Under the pieces are notes generated by a model. It saw only the letters and a list, made by a program, of their open reading frames with translations, did not search any database and was not told the origin of the DNA. A stretch of DNA of 64,000 nt from Rhodobacteraceae bacterium UBA6197 (GTDB lineage: Bacteria; Pseudomonadota; Alphaproteobacteria; Rhodobacterales; Rhodobacteraceae). How positions within the stretch are numbered: position 1 is the first letter of the stretch; each line of letters opens with the position of its first letter. This document shows, piece after piece, positions 1-8,163 of the stretch. Where the stretch lies: contig DISZ01000004.1 of the NCBI GenBank assembly GCA_002422085.1, positions 79,284 to 143,283 of the forward strand, written 5' to 3'. Position numbers and translations under genes: made by a program.

Positions 1-501
1 GACGTTGCCGAACAGGCGCACGAACATCGAAAAGACGCGGGTGACGCTTTCCAGCATGTTGAGCGGGATCATCACCGGATTGGGGGCCGCGAAAGATCTG
101 AGATAGCCGCCAACCCCACCGCTGCGCACCCCGAACCAGATCACCGACAGAAAGACGAGGGCGGCAAGGGCCGCATCGGTTTCCAGCTGTGCCGTTGGCG
201 GATCGATCCCCGGCAAGAGCGACGACCAGTTCGCCACGAGGGTGTAGAGGAACAAGGTGCCGATGAATCCTCGGTAGGGCGCGGGATCGGCCTCGCTGGT
301 GGCGACGATCTGGGTGTCCAGCGTCGCGACCACAAGTTCGAGCGCGGCCTGACGGCGGCTCGGGCGAAGATCGAGCCGCCGGGTCAGCAAGAACGCCGCC
401 AACACCAGCACGACCATGATCGCCCATGTCGTGACGACCGCTTGCGTGATCGGAATTGGCCCCAGATGGAACAGGACGGCGGACTCGAGCGGCGAGTTCA
501 T
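1..501 (-). CDS. atpB: N-ATPase F0 subunit a, partial (C-terminus off the left edge)
   Basis: Membrane subunit a of a rotary ATPase; with the c ring it forms the ion channel. Reading the minus strand from the ATG at 501 gives a protein beginning MNSPLESAVLFHLGPIPITQ, with a first membrane segment at about residues 24-40, then further hydrophobic segments, and ending at the window edge with SMFVRLFGNV. That is the conserved helix carrying the essential stator arginine (R in VRLFGN). The start overlaps the atpR stop by 4 nt (ATGA), so translation is coupled. The preceding gene order D-C-Q-R is typical of the laterally spread N-ATPase operon rather than the housekeeping F-ATPase. Only about 167 residues are visible. 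Confidence 0.9.
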   Translation of the reverse strand, partial: MNSPLESAVLFHLGPIPITQAVVTTWAIMVVLVLAAFLLTRRLDLRPSRRQAALELVVATLDTQIVATSEADPAPYRGFIGTLFLYTLVANWSSLLPGIDPPTAQLETDAALAALVFLSVIWFGVRSGGVGGYLRSFAAPNPVMIPLNMLESVTRVFSMFVRLFGNV

Positions 502-788
502 GCGCTGCCCCCCCTTATCTGGCCAAGCATCAGCGCCTTGGCACACAGAACGCCAGCCAACGCGGCCAGAAGGGCAAATCCGCCGGCAAGCACGGCACCA
601 TAAAAGCCCAGACCGAGCATGCCGAACCGCCCCAGAGTCAGCGCCAGACCAAGAAGCGGACGCCCCCCCGCCACGATCAGATCGGCGGTCATGCGCACGG
701 CACGGAAATAGGCAAGCCCCAGCACAAGGCCGCCTACAAAACAGGCGGGAATGCTTAGAAACAATGGAACTGTTTGCAGACCGATCAT
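498..788 (-). CDS. atpR: N-ATPase subunit AtpR
   Basis: Small membrane protein of about 96 residues (MIGLQTVPLFLS start) with three hydrophobic stretches, found only in N-ATPase operons, where AtpQ/AtpR are thought to help assemble the c ring. I chose the ATG at 788 because it overlaps the atpQ stop as ATGA, like the other junctions here; a start at 830 is also open and would add 14 residues lying inside atpQ. It overlaps atpB by 4 nt. The identification rests on size, topology and position between atpQ and atpB; sequence conservation in this family is low. Confidence 0.8.
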   Translation of the reverse strand: MIGLQTVPLFLSIPACFVGGLVLGLAYFRAVRMTADLIVAGGRPLLGLALTLGRFGMLGLGFYGAVLAGGFALLAALAGVLCAKALMLGQIRGGSA

Positions 789-1078
789 CGCGCGTTCATC
801 CATTTCCATGCGGCCCAGCCACCAAAGCACAGCCCCAGCAGCATCAAGGGGGCGCTCCAGAAGATACCCGTTCCAAGCCGCGCATCAAGCCAGCGCCCGA
901 AGAACAGCCCCGCCAGCGTCGGCATCACGAAGATCCACCCCAGCACACCGATCTGCGCCAGACGGCGGCCCACGGACATGTCACCCTCGCGCAGCCAGCG
1001 GTCTCGGCGCTCGCGTCGCAGGCGGGTCTGGGCGACCAGCGGGTCTTCGTCCGGTGGTTGCGGATGTTCGGACGTCAC
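785..1078 (-). CDS. atpQ: N-ATPase subunit AtpQ (AtpI-like)
   Basis: Protein of 97 residues with a charged N-terminus (about 45 residues, containing RLRRERRDRWLREGD) and two C-terminal membrane helices (about residues 42-63 and 74-93, ending AAWKWMNAR). This is the layout of the AtpQ/AtpI-type accessory subunit of N-ATPases. It overlaps atpC (1075) and atpR (788) by 4 nt each. In known N-ATPases it works with AtpR during rotor assembly; that role is inferred here from family and operon position. Confidence 0.82.
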   Translation of the reverse strand: MTSEHPQPPDEDPLVAQTRLRRERRDRWLREGDMSVGRRLAQIGVLGWIFVMPTLAGLFFGRWLDARLGTGIFWSAPLMLLGLCFGGWAAWKWMNAR

Positions 1079-1497
1079 CGGAACTCACCTGCGTTTGCGC
1101 CGGATTTGAGCCGGCTGACCATGCGCCGGATCGCGTTCAACTGCAGGCGCATCGTTTCGACATGTTCGGTCCGTTCCTCATCGGCATCCGACTGAAACCG
1201 TGCAAGAACTTCGCGGTCGAGGGTCGCCAGATCGTCGCCCGCCACCGCCTCGCGGGTGGCGATGTCGATCTGGGTGGTCGGGGCCGTGGCGCCGCCCACG
1301 GTCATCACCCCGCCGCGCAGGGCGCAAAACCGTTCGCCTTGCGCTTTTCGCCAGCTGACGATCGAGATTGCAAGCGCCGTCAGGAACGGCGCATGGCCGG
1401 GCAGGATGCCGAAACTTCCGCTTGCGTCCTCGGCGCGCAGGCTGTCGATGTCGTCGTCCACCACGATCGACAAGGGGGTGATGATCCGCAGCTTCAC
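1075..1497 (-). CDS. atpC: N-ATPase F1 subunit epsilon
   Basis: Central-stalk subunit epsilon, 140 residues. The N-terminal beta-sandwich is recognisable (MKLRIITPLSIVVDDDIDSL, then GSFGILPGHAPFLTAL and CALRGGVMTVGG), followed by a helical C-terminal half (residues 90-140). It overlaps the atpD stop by 4 nt. Housekeeping epsilon subunits have the same core motif. The assignment to an N-ATPase comes from the adjacent AtpQ and AtpR. Confidence 0.9.
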   Translation of the reverse strand: MKLRIITPLSIVVDDDIDSLRAEDASGSFGILPGHAPFLTALAISIVSWRKAQGERFCALRGGVMTVGGATAPTTQIDIATREAVAGDDLATLDREVLARFQSDADEERTEHVETMRLQLNAIRRMVSRLKSGANAGEFR

Positions 1498-2933
1498 GTC
1501 ACGGCCTCGGCGTCATGGGTCTTTGCCGCCGCCTCTTTTTTTCGCGCATCTTCCAGCGTGCCCACCATGTAGAGCGCGCTTTCCGCCCAGTCGTCGGTCA
1601 CGCCGTCCAGTATGGCGCGGCAACCCGCCAGCGTGTCGGCAAGCGGGACGCTGGCGCCAGGTGTTCCGGTGAAGGCTTCGGTGACCATGAACGGTTGGGT
1701 CAGGAACCGCTGCAAGCGCCGCGCGCGTTTCACGATCAGCCGATCGGCGGCGCCCAGTTCCTCGACCCCCAGCAAGGAAATGATGTCGGTCAATTCCCGG
1801 AACCGGGCCAGTGCCTGACGCACAGCCTCGGCGGTCTGGTAGTGGTCCTGCCCCACGATCAGCGGATCAAGCAGCATCGACGACGAGGCCAGCGGGTCGA
1901 TCGCCGGATAGAAGCCCTCGGCGGCTTGCGCACGCGACAGCACGATCACACAGTCCATATGGCTGGAAATCGTCGTGACCGCCGGATCGGTGAAATCGTC
2001 GGCGGGCACATAGACCGCCTGAATCGCCGTCACTGCAGACCCGGCGACCGACGCGATCCGTTCTTGAAGGCTTGCCACCTCGGTCGCCAATGTCGGCTGA
2101 TAGCCGACGCGCGAGGGCAGGCGGCCAAGCAGGCTTGACACCTCGGCGCCCGCCTGCACGAAGCGGAACACATTGTCCATCAACAAGAGCACGTTCTTGT
2201 GTTTCTGATCCCGGAAGTGTTCCGAAATCGTCAGCGCGGTCAGTGGCGCCCGCCAGCGCGCGCCGGGTGGTTCGTTCATCTGGCCGTAAACCAGCACCGT
2301 GCGCGGCAGCACACCAGAGCCTCGCATCTCTGTCAGCAGCTCGTGCCCCTCGCGCGATCGCTCGCCGACGCCGGCAAAGACCGAGATACCTTCGTATTTC
2401 TCGACCATGGCGCGGATCAGTTCCATTACCAGAACGGTCTTGCCGACTCCGGCGCCGCCGAACATCGCAGCTTTGCCGCCCTGCGCCATCGGCGTCAGCA
2501 AATCGATCACCTTGATCCCGGTCTCAAACACGTCGGTGGTGCGGGTTTGAGACTTCAAAGCGGGCGGCAACGCATGGATTGACTGGCGCGGCGTGCCCTT
2601 TGGCAGAAGCGGCCCGTTGTCTTGCGGATCGCCCACGACATCCAGAAGCCGGCCAAGGACGGCCTCGCCGACCGGCACGGCAACCGGCCCGCCGGTCGCC
2701 CGAACCGCCACCCCACGCGCAAGCCCGGCCGTGGACTGGAATGCCACCGCGCGCAAGGTGGTCAAGTCCAGATGGCTGTGAACTTCCAGTATGAGCGGCG
2801 TCGACTGATCCCACTCGACATGCAGGGCCGAGTTGATTGGCGGCAGTTCTGCCGTCGCAAAGACCACATCCACAACCGCGCCTCTGACCGCTTGCACGGT
2901 GCCGACGGACTGAATGGACGTTTCCTCGGTCAT
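1494..2933 (-). CDS. atpD: N-ATPase F1 subunit beta
   Basis: Catalytic beta subunit, 479 residues, that hydrolyses or makes ATP in the F1 head. Visible motifs are the Walker A loop GGAGVGKTVLV, the GERSREGHEL segment and the Walker B-like LLLMDNVFRF, followed by the C-terminal helical domain. The reading frame is open to 3026, but the ATG at 2933 (MTEETSIQSVGTV) matches the normal start of beta subunits; the extra upstream residues look like non-coding read-through. It is the first gene of the visible operon atpD-C-Q-R-B. Genes for c, b, alpha and gamma would follow beyond the left edge. The coupling ion (sodium or proton) lies in the c subunit, which is outside the window. Confidence 0.93.
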   Translation of the reverse strand: MTEETSIQSVGTVQAVRGAVVDVVFATAELPPINSALHVEWDQSTPLILEVHSHLDLTTLRAVAFQSTAGLARGVAVRATGGPVAVPVGEAVLGRLLDVVGDPQDNGPLLPKGTPRQSIHALPPALKSQTRTTDVFETGIKVIDLLTPMAQGGKAAMFGGAGVGKTVLVMELIRAMVEKYEGISVFAGVGERSREGHELLTEMRGSGVLPRTVLVYGQMNEPPGARWRAPLTALTISEHFRDQKHKNVLLLMDNVFRFVQAGAEVSSLLGRLPSRVGYQPTLATEVASLQERIASVAGSAVTAIQAVYVPADDFTDPAVTTISSHMDCVIVLSRAQAAEGFYPAIDPLASSSMLLDPLIVGQDHYQTAEAVRQALARFRELTDIISLLGVEELGAADRLIVKRARRLQRFLTQPFMVTEAFTGTPGASVPLADTLAGCRAILDGVTDDWAESALYMVGTLEDARKKEAAAKTHDAEAVT

Positions 2934-3257
2934 GTCGGGCGCTTGCACATGTTCCAGATCTTTCTGGTGGGGGGCATTTGTTGAAGCCTTCAGTTTAAGC
3001 GCAGGCCGAGGGTGTCGCAAGCGCATAGCGTTTTAGGCGGCAGCGCGCGATGCGGGCGCCCGGGCCGAGCCGGTGCGTGATCATCCATGCCGAACGGCTG
3101 ACCATCGGCCGCAGGTTCGCGGTCCTTCGGCTGCCACGCGGGGCGTCTCCAGCCCGAATGGCGCGATCCTGTTGCGGCAAGGCGTGGTGATTTGCGCCGG
3201 GATGGCGCAAGCCTTCTTCGCTGTCTTTACGGTCGCGGCTGGCTTGATCGCCAAGAC
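2934..3257. other. Upstream region of the N-ATPase operon, no gene seen
   Basis: This 324-bp stretch between atpD and the IS3 remnant has no convincing reading frame. It probably carries the operon promoter, but I could not point to a clear -35/-10 pair or operator. Confidence 0.4.
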
Positions 3258-3898
3258 CTATTCTTTGTCGATCATGTGTCGTCGCCAGTCGACCAAGCCG
3301 TCACGGTTGGCGTCGAGCACACCGGTGAAATCCGTCCGACCTCGCGCATCGTTGGCGGACCGCAAAGCGGCCACATCTTGCGCGGCCCCTTGGCCCACGT
3401 CCCTGCTGCCGTTGCCAGCTTCGGGGTTTCAGGGAGGGCCTTGGACATTGCGGCGGCGCAGAAAAAACCAGAAAAGCCCCCATGTTTTCAGGCCTTCGTC
3501 CATCCGACCGGCAGATCGGCGGCTTCTTCATTCTCGTCGCGCAACTTCGGATTGTAGCGGCAACGGGTCTCGCCAACCCCATAGGCCCGACTCGCCAGAG
3601 CGACGCTTGCCCGGAGTCGTGCCTTTGCATTCCTGGCTGCCTCTCGGTGCTGATCCGCCGCAACTGCACGCATTTGCCTTCCGGGCAATGGATGGCCGCT
3701 GCTTTTTTCGCGGGCATCTTCAAGCATGTCCGCCTGCATGTTCAGGTCCGCCCGGGGCGGCTTCAACCGACGGTTCCTATCCTCCATGGCCTGCATCTGG
3801 CAGATCAGCGACGTATCCATGCCGCCAGATTTCGCCCGCCACTTCTGAAATGCCGCGTTGCGCATGCCGTGCCCGCGCCACGACCGGCCCTGCCGCAT
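3258..3898 (-). mobile_element. Degenerate IS3-family transposase, N-terminal part
   Basis: Minus-strand frames read like an IS3-type OrfA/OrfB protein. From about 3870: HGMRNAAFQKWRAKSGGMD, then LEDRNRRLK-like AMEDRNRRLK, then GVGETRCRYNPKLRDENEE, which are the end of OrfA and the start of OrfB in a common IS3 subgroup. Next, in another frame, comes GLFWFFLRRRNVQGPP, followed by a stop where the family has tryptophan. It ends GRTDFTGVLDANRDGL, matching the family stretch around NVLDDFNREGL, before a TAG at 3258. Several frameshifts and stops make it non-functional. The protein breaks off exactly where the fragment at 32637-33028 begins (see findings). Confidence 0.8.
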
Positions 3899-4144
3899 GC
3901 CGCAGCATCGCGATGGTCCGAGCCGCGGAGGACTGCGCGTCTTCGCGCAACATCCTCTCGTTCATTTTACCGAGAAAGTCCGGCCTGTAGTCGTCTCGCG
4001 TTTCCGGCCGGGGGCATGCCCCATGTGGCGGTGGATACGTCAAGCATTTCAGCGCCAAAAGTTCACCATGGGCAGTTATGTAAACTGTGCTACTCATGCA
4101 GCAACAGCGATTGATTTTGGATCCCGAATTGGGTTGCACTAAAG

Positions 4145-4743
4145 GTGAGGTCTATTGCGCTACGCGTTTGGTTGTCGGCGATGATCGTTTCTGCGTTGCC
4201 CGCGGCCACAGAGCCGAAGGTTGCCCGTCAATCTGGCACGCCAGAGGCTTGGAACCAGATTGGCCCGATGTATGACGGCGCTTGGCAGATTGCGAACCCC
4301 GCCGGGTGCGCCGTGGCTGGGCCAAAGACGTTGCGTTTTTCCTCGCGCGGCAACCTTGACACGCCGCAGATTGAAATGCTGCCAAGTGGCCAATGGGTTG
4401 GAACGCATCGGGACGCCCCGAAGCCCCTTCCACTTGTTTCGACCGATGCGCCGCCTTGGCATTTGGGAGCGGCTACAAGCAAGGACGGGGTGCTTGCGCC
4501 GCTTTTGTCTATCGCAGAGATTGAGACGGTGAAGGACTGTGGCGTCGACGACCTTGCGCGCTGATCGGGACCACCCTCAATGTCGTCGGCGTGACAATGG
4601 ACATGACATTGCGCCTGTTGGTTGTTGCCCCCGGACCCAATGTGCGGGACTTTTCGCAGGTCTCGAATGGCCAATGGGATGCCGGTGGGAAATTGATGTG
4701 CGGTGACGTTGAGCCGCTTGTTTTCAGACAAAAGGCGCGATGA
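4145..4743 (+). pseudogene. Secreted hypothetical protein, frameshifted
   Basis: A GTG start at 4145 opens a frame with a signal peptide (VRSIALRVWLSAMIVSALPA) and an exported-looking product that stops at 4564. A second frame, offset by one base, resumes at about 4559 (ALIGTTLNVVGVTMDM) and runs to a TGA at 4741-4743. That stop overlaps the ATG of the next gene as ATGA, so the second half is evidently real coding sequence. The break lies at a GCGCGC run (about 4556-4561), where a 2-nt slip would join the halves into about 198 residues. It may be a true frameshift, a sequencing error, or a slippage site. No family recognised. Confidence 0.65.
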
Positions 4744-5441
4744 TGAGCTACAAGAAGCAAACAGTGGCAGGTCATGTCTGGCGCCAAAATGTGTGGGCCT
4801 TTGCGCTGCTGATCATTGCGGGCCTCGCGCTTGGCGCGATCAAGATGTCGGCGTTGCAGACTGCATCGCAGTTTGCCGCGAACGGGGCTCAAGCCGTCGG
4901 GCAGGTCACCGACATGACCGCGCAAAACAGCGGCAAGAGCCGAAAGACCTATCGCCTGTCCTACACATTTTCCACGGCCGACGACCCGTTCAACAATGGG
5001 ATCCAGAACGTGTCGAAAGCGTTCTATGATACACAAACCGTTGGGGCCGACATTGTTGTGACGTATCTGCCTGCCAATCCCGCATCGAGCATCGTCGAAC
5101 CCGAAAAGATCACCAAGGGCTTTTGGGTCGGTATCGCCGCCGCCGCTGGCTTGGTCTTGGCCGGCATCTGGGGCGGTATGCTTTCCGTTTCGCGCGCTCG
5201 GGTCAGTATCCGGTTGCGCGACACGGGCGATGTGCTGACCGCCACGGTGATCGGCCACAGTGTCGAGGGCAAAAAGAAACAAAAGGGTTACATGCAGTGG
5301 CGCGACGGGGCAGGGGGCGAGGCGCGCAGCATGACCATGCCATTGGCTGATCTGCCCCCGGTTGGTGCATCAATTACCGTTTTCGAGGACCCGACGCGCC
5401 GCCATGACCCCGTGTGGGAGGGCGATATCGGCAGCCGCTGA
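4740..5441 (+). CDS. DUF3592-type membrane protein
   Basis: Protein of 233 residues with one membrane helix at about 17-37, an extracytoplasmic domain (residues 40-120) ending in VVTYLPANPASSIVEP, a second helix at about 130-150, and a cytoplasmic C-terminal domain. The pattern of a beta-rich domain with a D..V.Y.P.NP...... segment followed by a membrane helix is that of DUF3592 proteins, whose function is unknown. The ATG at 4740 overlaps the preceding frame's stop, suggesting that the two are co-translated. Function not inferable. Confidence 0.75.
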   Translation: MMSYKKQTVAGHVWRQNVWAFALLIIAGLALGAIKMSALQTASQFAANGAQAVGQVTDMTAQNSGKSRKTYRLSYTFSTADDPFNNGIQNVSKAFYDTQTVGADIVVTYLPANPASSIVEPEKITKGFWVGIAAAAGLVLAGIWGGMLSVSRARVSIRLRDTGDVLTATVIGHSVEGKKKQKGYMQWRDGAGGEARSMTMPLADLPPVGASITVFEDPTRRHDPVWEGDIGSR

Positions 5442-5496
5442 AATCCTTTCAACAAAAGCGCCACGACTATCGGGGCCTGTTTCAGGAGATCTGGAA

Positions 5497-6003
5497 GTGA
5501 AGAAATCCATTTTGAAAGCACTCGCGACGCTCACCGTCGCATTGGTTCTGCCGATCGCGTCGCCGTCGCTGGCCCAAGAGGGCGTGACGGTCCTGTCGGA
5601 GGCGGATCTGCGATCCCTTGTTACCTTTGGGCCTGCAGCTCAGTTGAAACTTGCCGAGTGTGAGACAAAATCCTATCCGACATGCACCTACATTTGGGGC
5701 CTGCCTGACAGCGGCGATGCCGCGCGCATGGCGCTGGGTGGCAAACCTGATGGCGACAAGCTTCTGACGATCTTTGCTCAGGCACGAAGCTTGGCAGATT
5801 TTGACCGGGTTCTTGGCAGCTACAAAGATGCAGTGCCGGTTGAAAACCTTGGGGTGGCCGCAGTTTGGTCCGACGCGCGCGACCAGCTTTCGCTGATTAC
5901 GGTCGATAACCTGATCATTCATGTCTATGTTCAAATCTGGAAACTGGATGATCCCAAGGCGACGGCAATGCGGGTGGCCGATTTCTTGTTGGCCGCAAGC
6001 TGA
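5497..6003 (+). CDS. Secreted hypothetical protein
   Basis: Protein of 168 residues starting at GTG 5497, preceded by AGGAG at 5484-5488. The N-terminus is a classical signal peptide (VKKSILKALATLTVALVLPI, cleavage expected after SPSLAQ at about residue 26). The mature part has two cysteines close together (AECETKSYPTCTYIWG), which could form a disulfide, and no membrane segment. An upstream ATG at 5362 is open but lies inside the previous gene in another frame. Probably co-transcribed with the two genes before it. No family recognised. Confidence 0.7.
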   Translation: MKKSILKALATLTVALVLPIASPSLAQEGVTVLSEADLRSLVTFGPAAQLKLAECETKSYPTCTYIWGLPDSGDAARMALGGKPDGDKLLTIFAQARSLADFDRVLGSYKDAVPVENLGVAAVWSDARDQLSLITVDNLIIHVYVQIWKLDDPKATAMRVADFLLAAS

Positions 6004-6218
6004 TGGCTGCCGCGCCCATCGTGGCAAGATGTCTGATCCGTTTTGTCATTCCGTCAGATTGAAAAGCCGCTCATGGCCCATCCGGCGGCGATCGAGGGAC
6101 CGCCTGTCCGAAAAGGGGTTCGCCACACCCAAGCGCTGCCGATCCGCGGCAATCGTCAATGCGATCACTGCCAGGACGGATTGATCCCGTGCCATGACGC
6201 GCCGAATTGCGCAGGCAT

Positions 6219-6714
6219 TGACCTGCCCCCGGTCGCCCCTCGTTCGTGGCGAGAGACGCTGGGCTTGACAGGGGTCGGTTTCGCGTGTGGCACGCGCGCC
6301 CGGCGCGGTATCATCCGATTGCGGCAGCACCCGGCGCGCTTTTGCCGGATGTTTGTTGTCCCGTGAGGACTGCGGCCCGACGTCGGCGCGGCCTTGGCGC
6401 CAGAGAGCCAGCTTGCGGCCAAGGTTTCGACTTCGGCCACAACGGCACCGGTGTGCGGTTGCCACGCGGACCGACAGACCCTCTTTTCGATAGATGCAAA
6501 CGCGCTTCTTTTCGGTCATCCCCATCGCCTTACGCTTCAAGATGAGACCGATGCGCCGATGGCCGAACCGGCGCGGCTTCTCGGCACTCGCGCTTTCTCA
6601 TCCTTGATCCTGCCGAAGGCGCTGCGCCTCGGTGAAACGACCTTTCCTCATTCGTCTGTTCTTTCAGGGTTGGGCAGACTCCACCCCAAAGCGCGAGATG
6701 CCGGGGGGCGGTCA
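6219..6714 (-). mobile_element. Internally deleted IS3-family element
   Basis: On the minus strand an OrfA start (MRKGRFTEAQ, ATG at 6651) is followed after a frameshift by IKDEKARVPR, which fits the family phrase IKEQEAG. It then jumps directly to OrfB sequence RRFGHRRIGLILKRK and EKKRVCIYRKEGLSVR. The middle of the element is therefore missing and the rest is scrambled. The ends look like terminal inverted repeats: TGACCTGCCCCCGG at 6219 (plus strand, pointing in) and TGACCGCCCCCCGG read on the minus strand from 6714. At about 496 bp it is a non-autonomous remnant lying downstream of the nucleoside transporter operon. Flanking regions 6004-6218 and 6715-6881 hold no gene that I can see. Confidence 0.72.
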
Positions 6715-6881
6715 GGACGCGGTGTGTGGCGTTGCAAAACCCGCGGGCTCGTCACGTGTGATGTGCGCCGTGGGCTGCCCGCAGTTGGCGCGATCAAGGA
6801 CGCCCGGCGCCACGTCAGGCATTCACATGACCCGGCAACTGCGAAAACCTGGGGCGGCAAACGCAAACGAGGGCAAAGCGG

Positions 6882-8159
6882 TCATTCCTTCACATAGGCT
6901 TCGCCATCGGCAGCCGGCGCCCGCGCGCGTCCCACGACCCCTGCGACCAATACGATGGTGGCGATATAGGGCGCCATCGCCAGAAATTCCGACGGGATCG
7001 GCGTGTTCAAAAGCGCAAGCTTCTGTTGAAGCGAATTGGCAAAACCAAAGATCAGCGCCGCCATCAGCGCCCCCACCGGATGCCAGCGTCCGAAGATCAT
7101 CGCGGCAAGCCCGATATAGCCCAGCCCGTTGGTCATGTTCTCGTCGAACCGGCCAACCGAGCCCAGCGTGAACCACGCGCCGCCGAACCCGGCCACCATG
7201 CCCGCGACGGTGACGTTGATATAGCGTGTGCGATAGACATTGATGCCCAGCGTATCCGCCGCCCGCGGGTGTTCTCCGACGCTGCGGGCGCGCAGGCCCA
7301 TGCGGGTGTGAAACAGGTAGTAGGTCGCCACCGCCACCATGACGATTGCGCCATAGACGAAAAGGTTTTGCTGGAACAACATCGGCCCAAGGACCGGAAG
7401 GTCGGCCAGCACCGGGATGCGGATGGGCGAGAAGATCGGCGCGTTGTTGAGGAACCGGTGTTCGGAATAGACCTGCGAGCTGACGTAAGAGGTAACGCCA
7501 AGCACAAAGAGGTTGATGACCACGCCCGCAATGATCTGATCAACGCGGTATGTGACAACCAGTGCGGCGAGGATGAAGCCGAACATCCCGCCGATGACCA
7601 CCGCCGCCACCAGCCCGCCAATCCCGCCCACCAGCGACCCCAAAAGCGCCCCGGTGAAGGCACCGGCCAACAGCATTCCCTCGATCGCGATATTGACCAC
7701 CCCGACTCGTTCCGACAAAACACCGGCCAACCCGCCAAGCGTGATCGGCACGGCGGCCACTACCGTGGCTTGCAACATGCCGGTCAGCGAAAACCCTTTG
7801 CCGGCGGTCGCCCAGACCAGAAACGCAGCCACCGCAAGGGCCATGCCCAGCCCAAGGCTGAGGCTGGTCCAGCGCAGGCCGCCACGCAGGAATTGCCGCA
7901 CGCCAAGGAAGGCCAGCACCGCTGCGACCAGATAGTTGAAAGCAGCGGCCGGAATCAACAAGTCGGGCAGCGCCCAAGGGTCGTTCGGGCGTGACAGCCG
8001 GAACGTGGCCGTGCCCTCGGAGCCGGCGCCGAACACCACCGCCGCCAGCACGGCAAGGCCAAGCAGGATCCACCCCGTGACATGCGCCTGGCGCACCTTC
8101 GTGGTGTCCAGTTTCTTGCCCTTCTGGGCGACCGGGCCGGATATCGGGGTGCTGGTCAT
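6882..8159 (-). CDS. Nucleoside/simple-sugar-type ABC transporter permease
   Basis: Integral membrane permease of 425 residues with about ten hydrophobic segments, of the BPD_transp_2 class used by BMP-type importers (NupQ/YufQ-like). Typical motifs are GGLAGVLSERVGVVNIAIEG (about 140-160), which is the conserved loop of this family, and GFGGAWFTLGSVGRF. The N-terminal 25 residues are hydrophilic and cytoplasmic. It is the last gene of the operon BMP protein - ATPase - permease - permease, 4 nt downstream of the other permease. Substrate is likely a purine nucleoside or related compound, inferred from family. Confidence 0.88.
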   Translation of the reverse strand: MTSTPISGPVAQKGKKLDTTKVRQAHVTGWILLGLAVLAAVVFGAGSEGTATFRLSRPNDPWALPDLLIPAAAFNYLVAAVLAFLGVRQFLRGGLRWTSLSLGLGMALAVAAFLVWATAGKGFSLTGMLQATVVAAVPITLGGLAGVLSERVGVVNIAIEGMLLAGAFTGALLGSLVGGIGGLVAAVVIGGMFGFILAALVVTYRVDQIIAGVVINLFVLGVTSYVSSQVYSEHRFLNNAPIFSPIRIPVLADLPVLGPMLFQQNLFVYGAIVMVAVATYYLFHTRMGLRARSVGEHPRAADTLGINVYRTRYINVTVAGMVAGFGGAWFTLGSVGRFDENMTNGLGYIGLAAMIFGRWHPVGALMAALIFGFANSLQQKLALLNTPIPSEFLAMAPYIATIVLVAGVVGRARAPAADGEAYVKE

Positions 8160-8163
8160 GGCC

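Noticed and set aside
416..1572. Long plus-strand frames opposite the N-ATPase genes
   Set aside because: Antisense shadows of atpR/Q/C; the minus-strand proteins have clear family motifs and 4-nt overlaps.
3258..3380. EF-hand-like DANRDGLVD on the minus strand
   Set aside because: It lines up better with the IS3 transposase phrase VLDDFNREGL and directly follows other transposase sequence; no protein context for an EF-hand.
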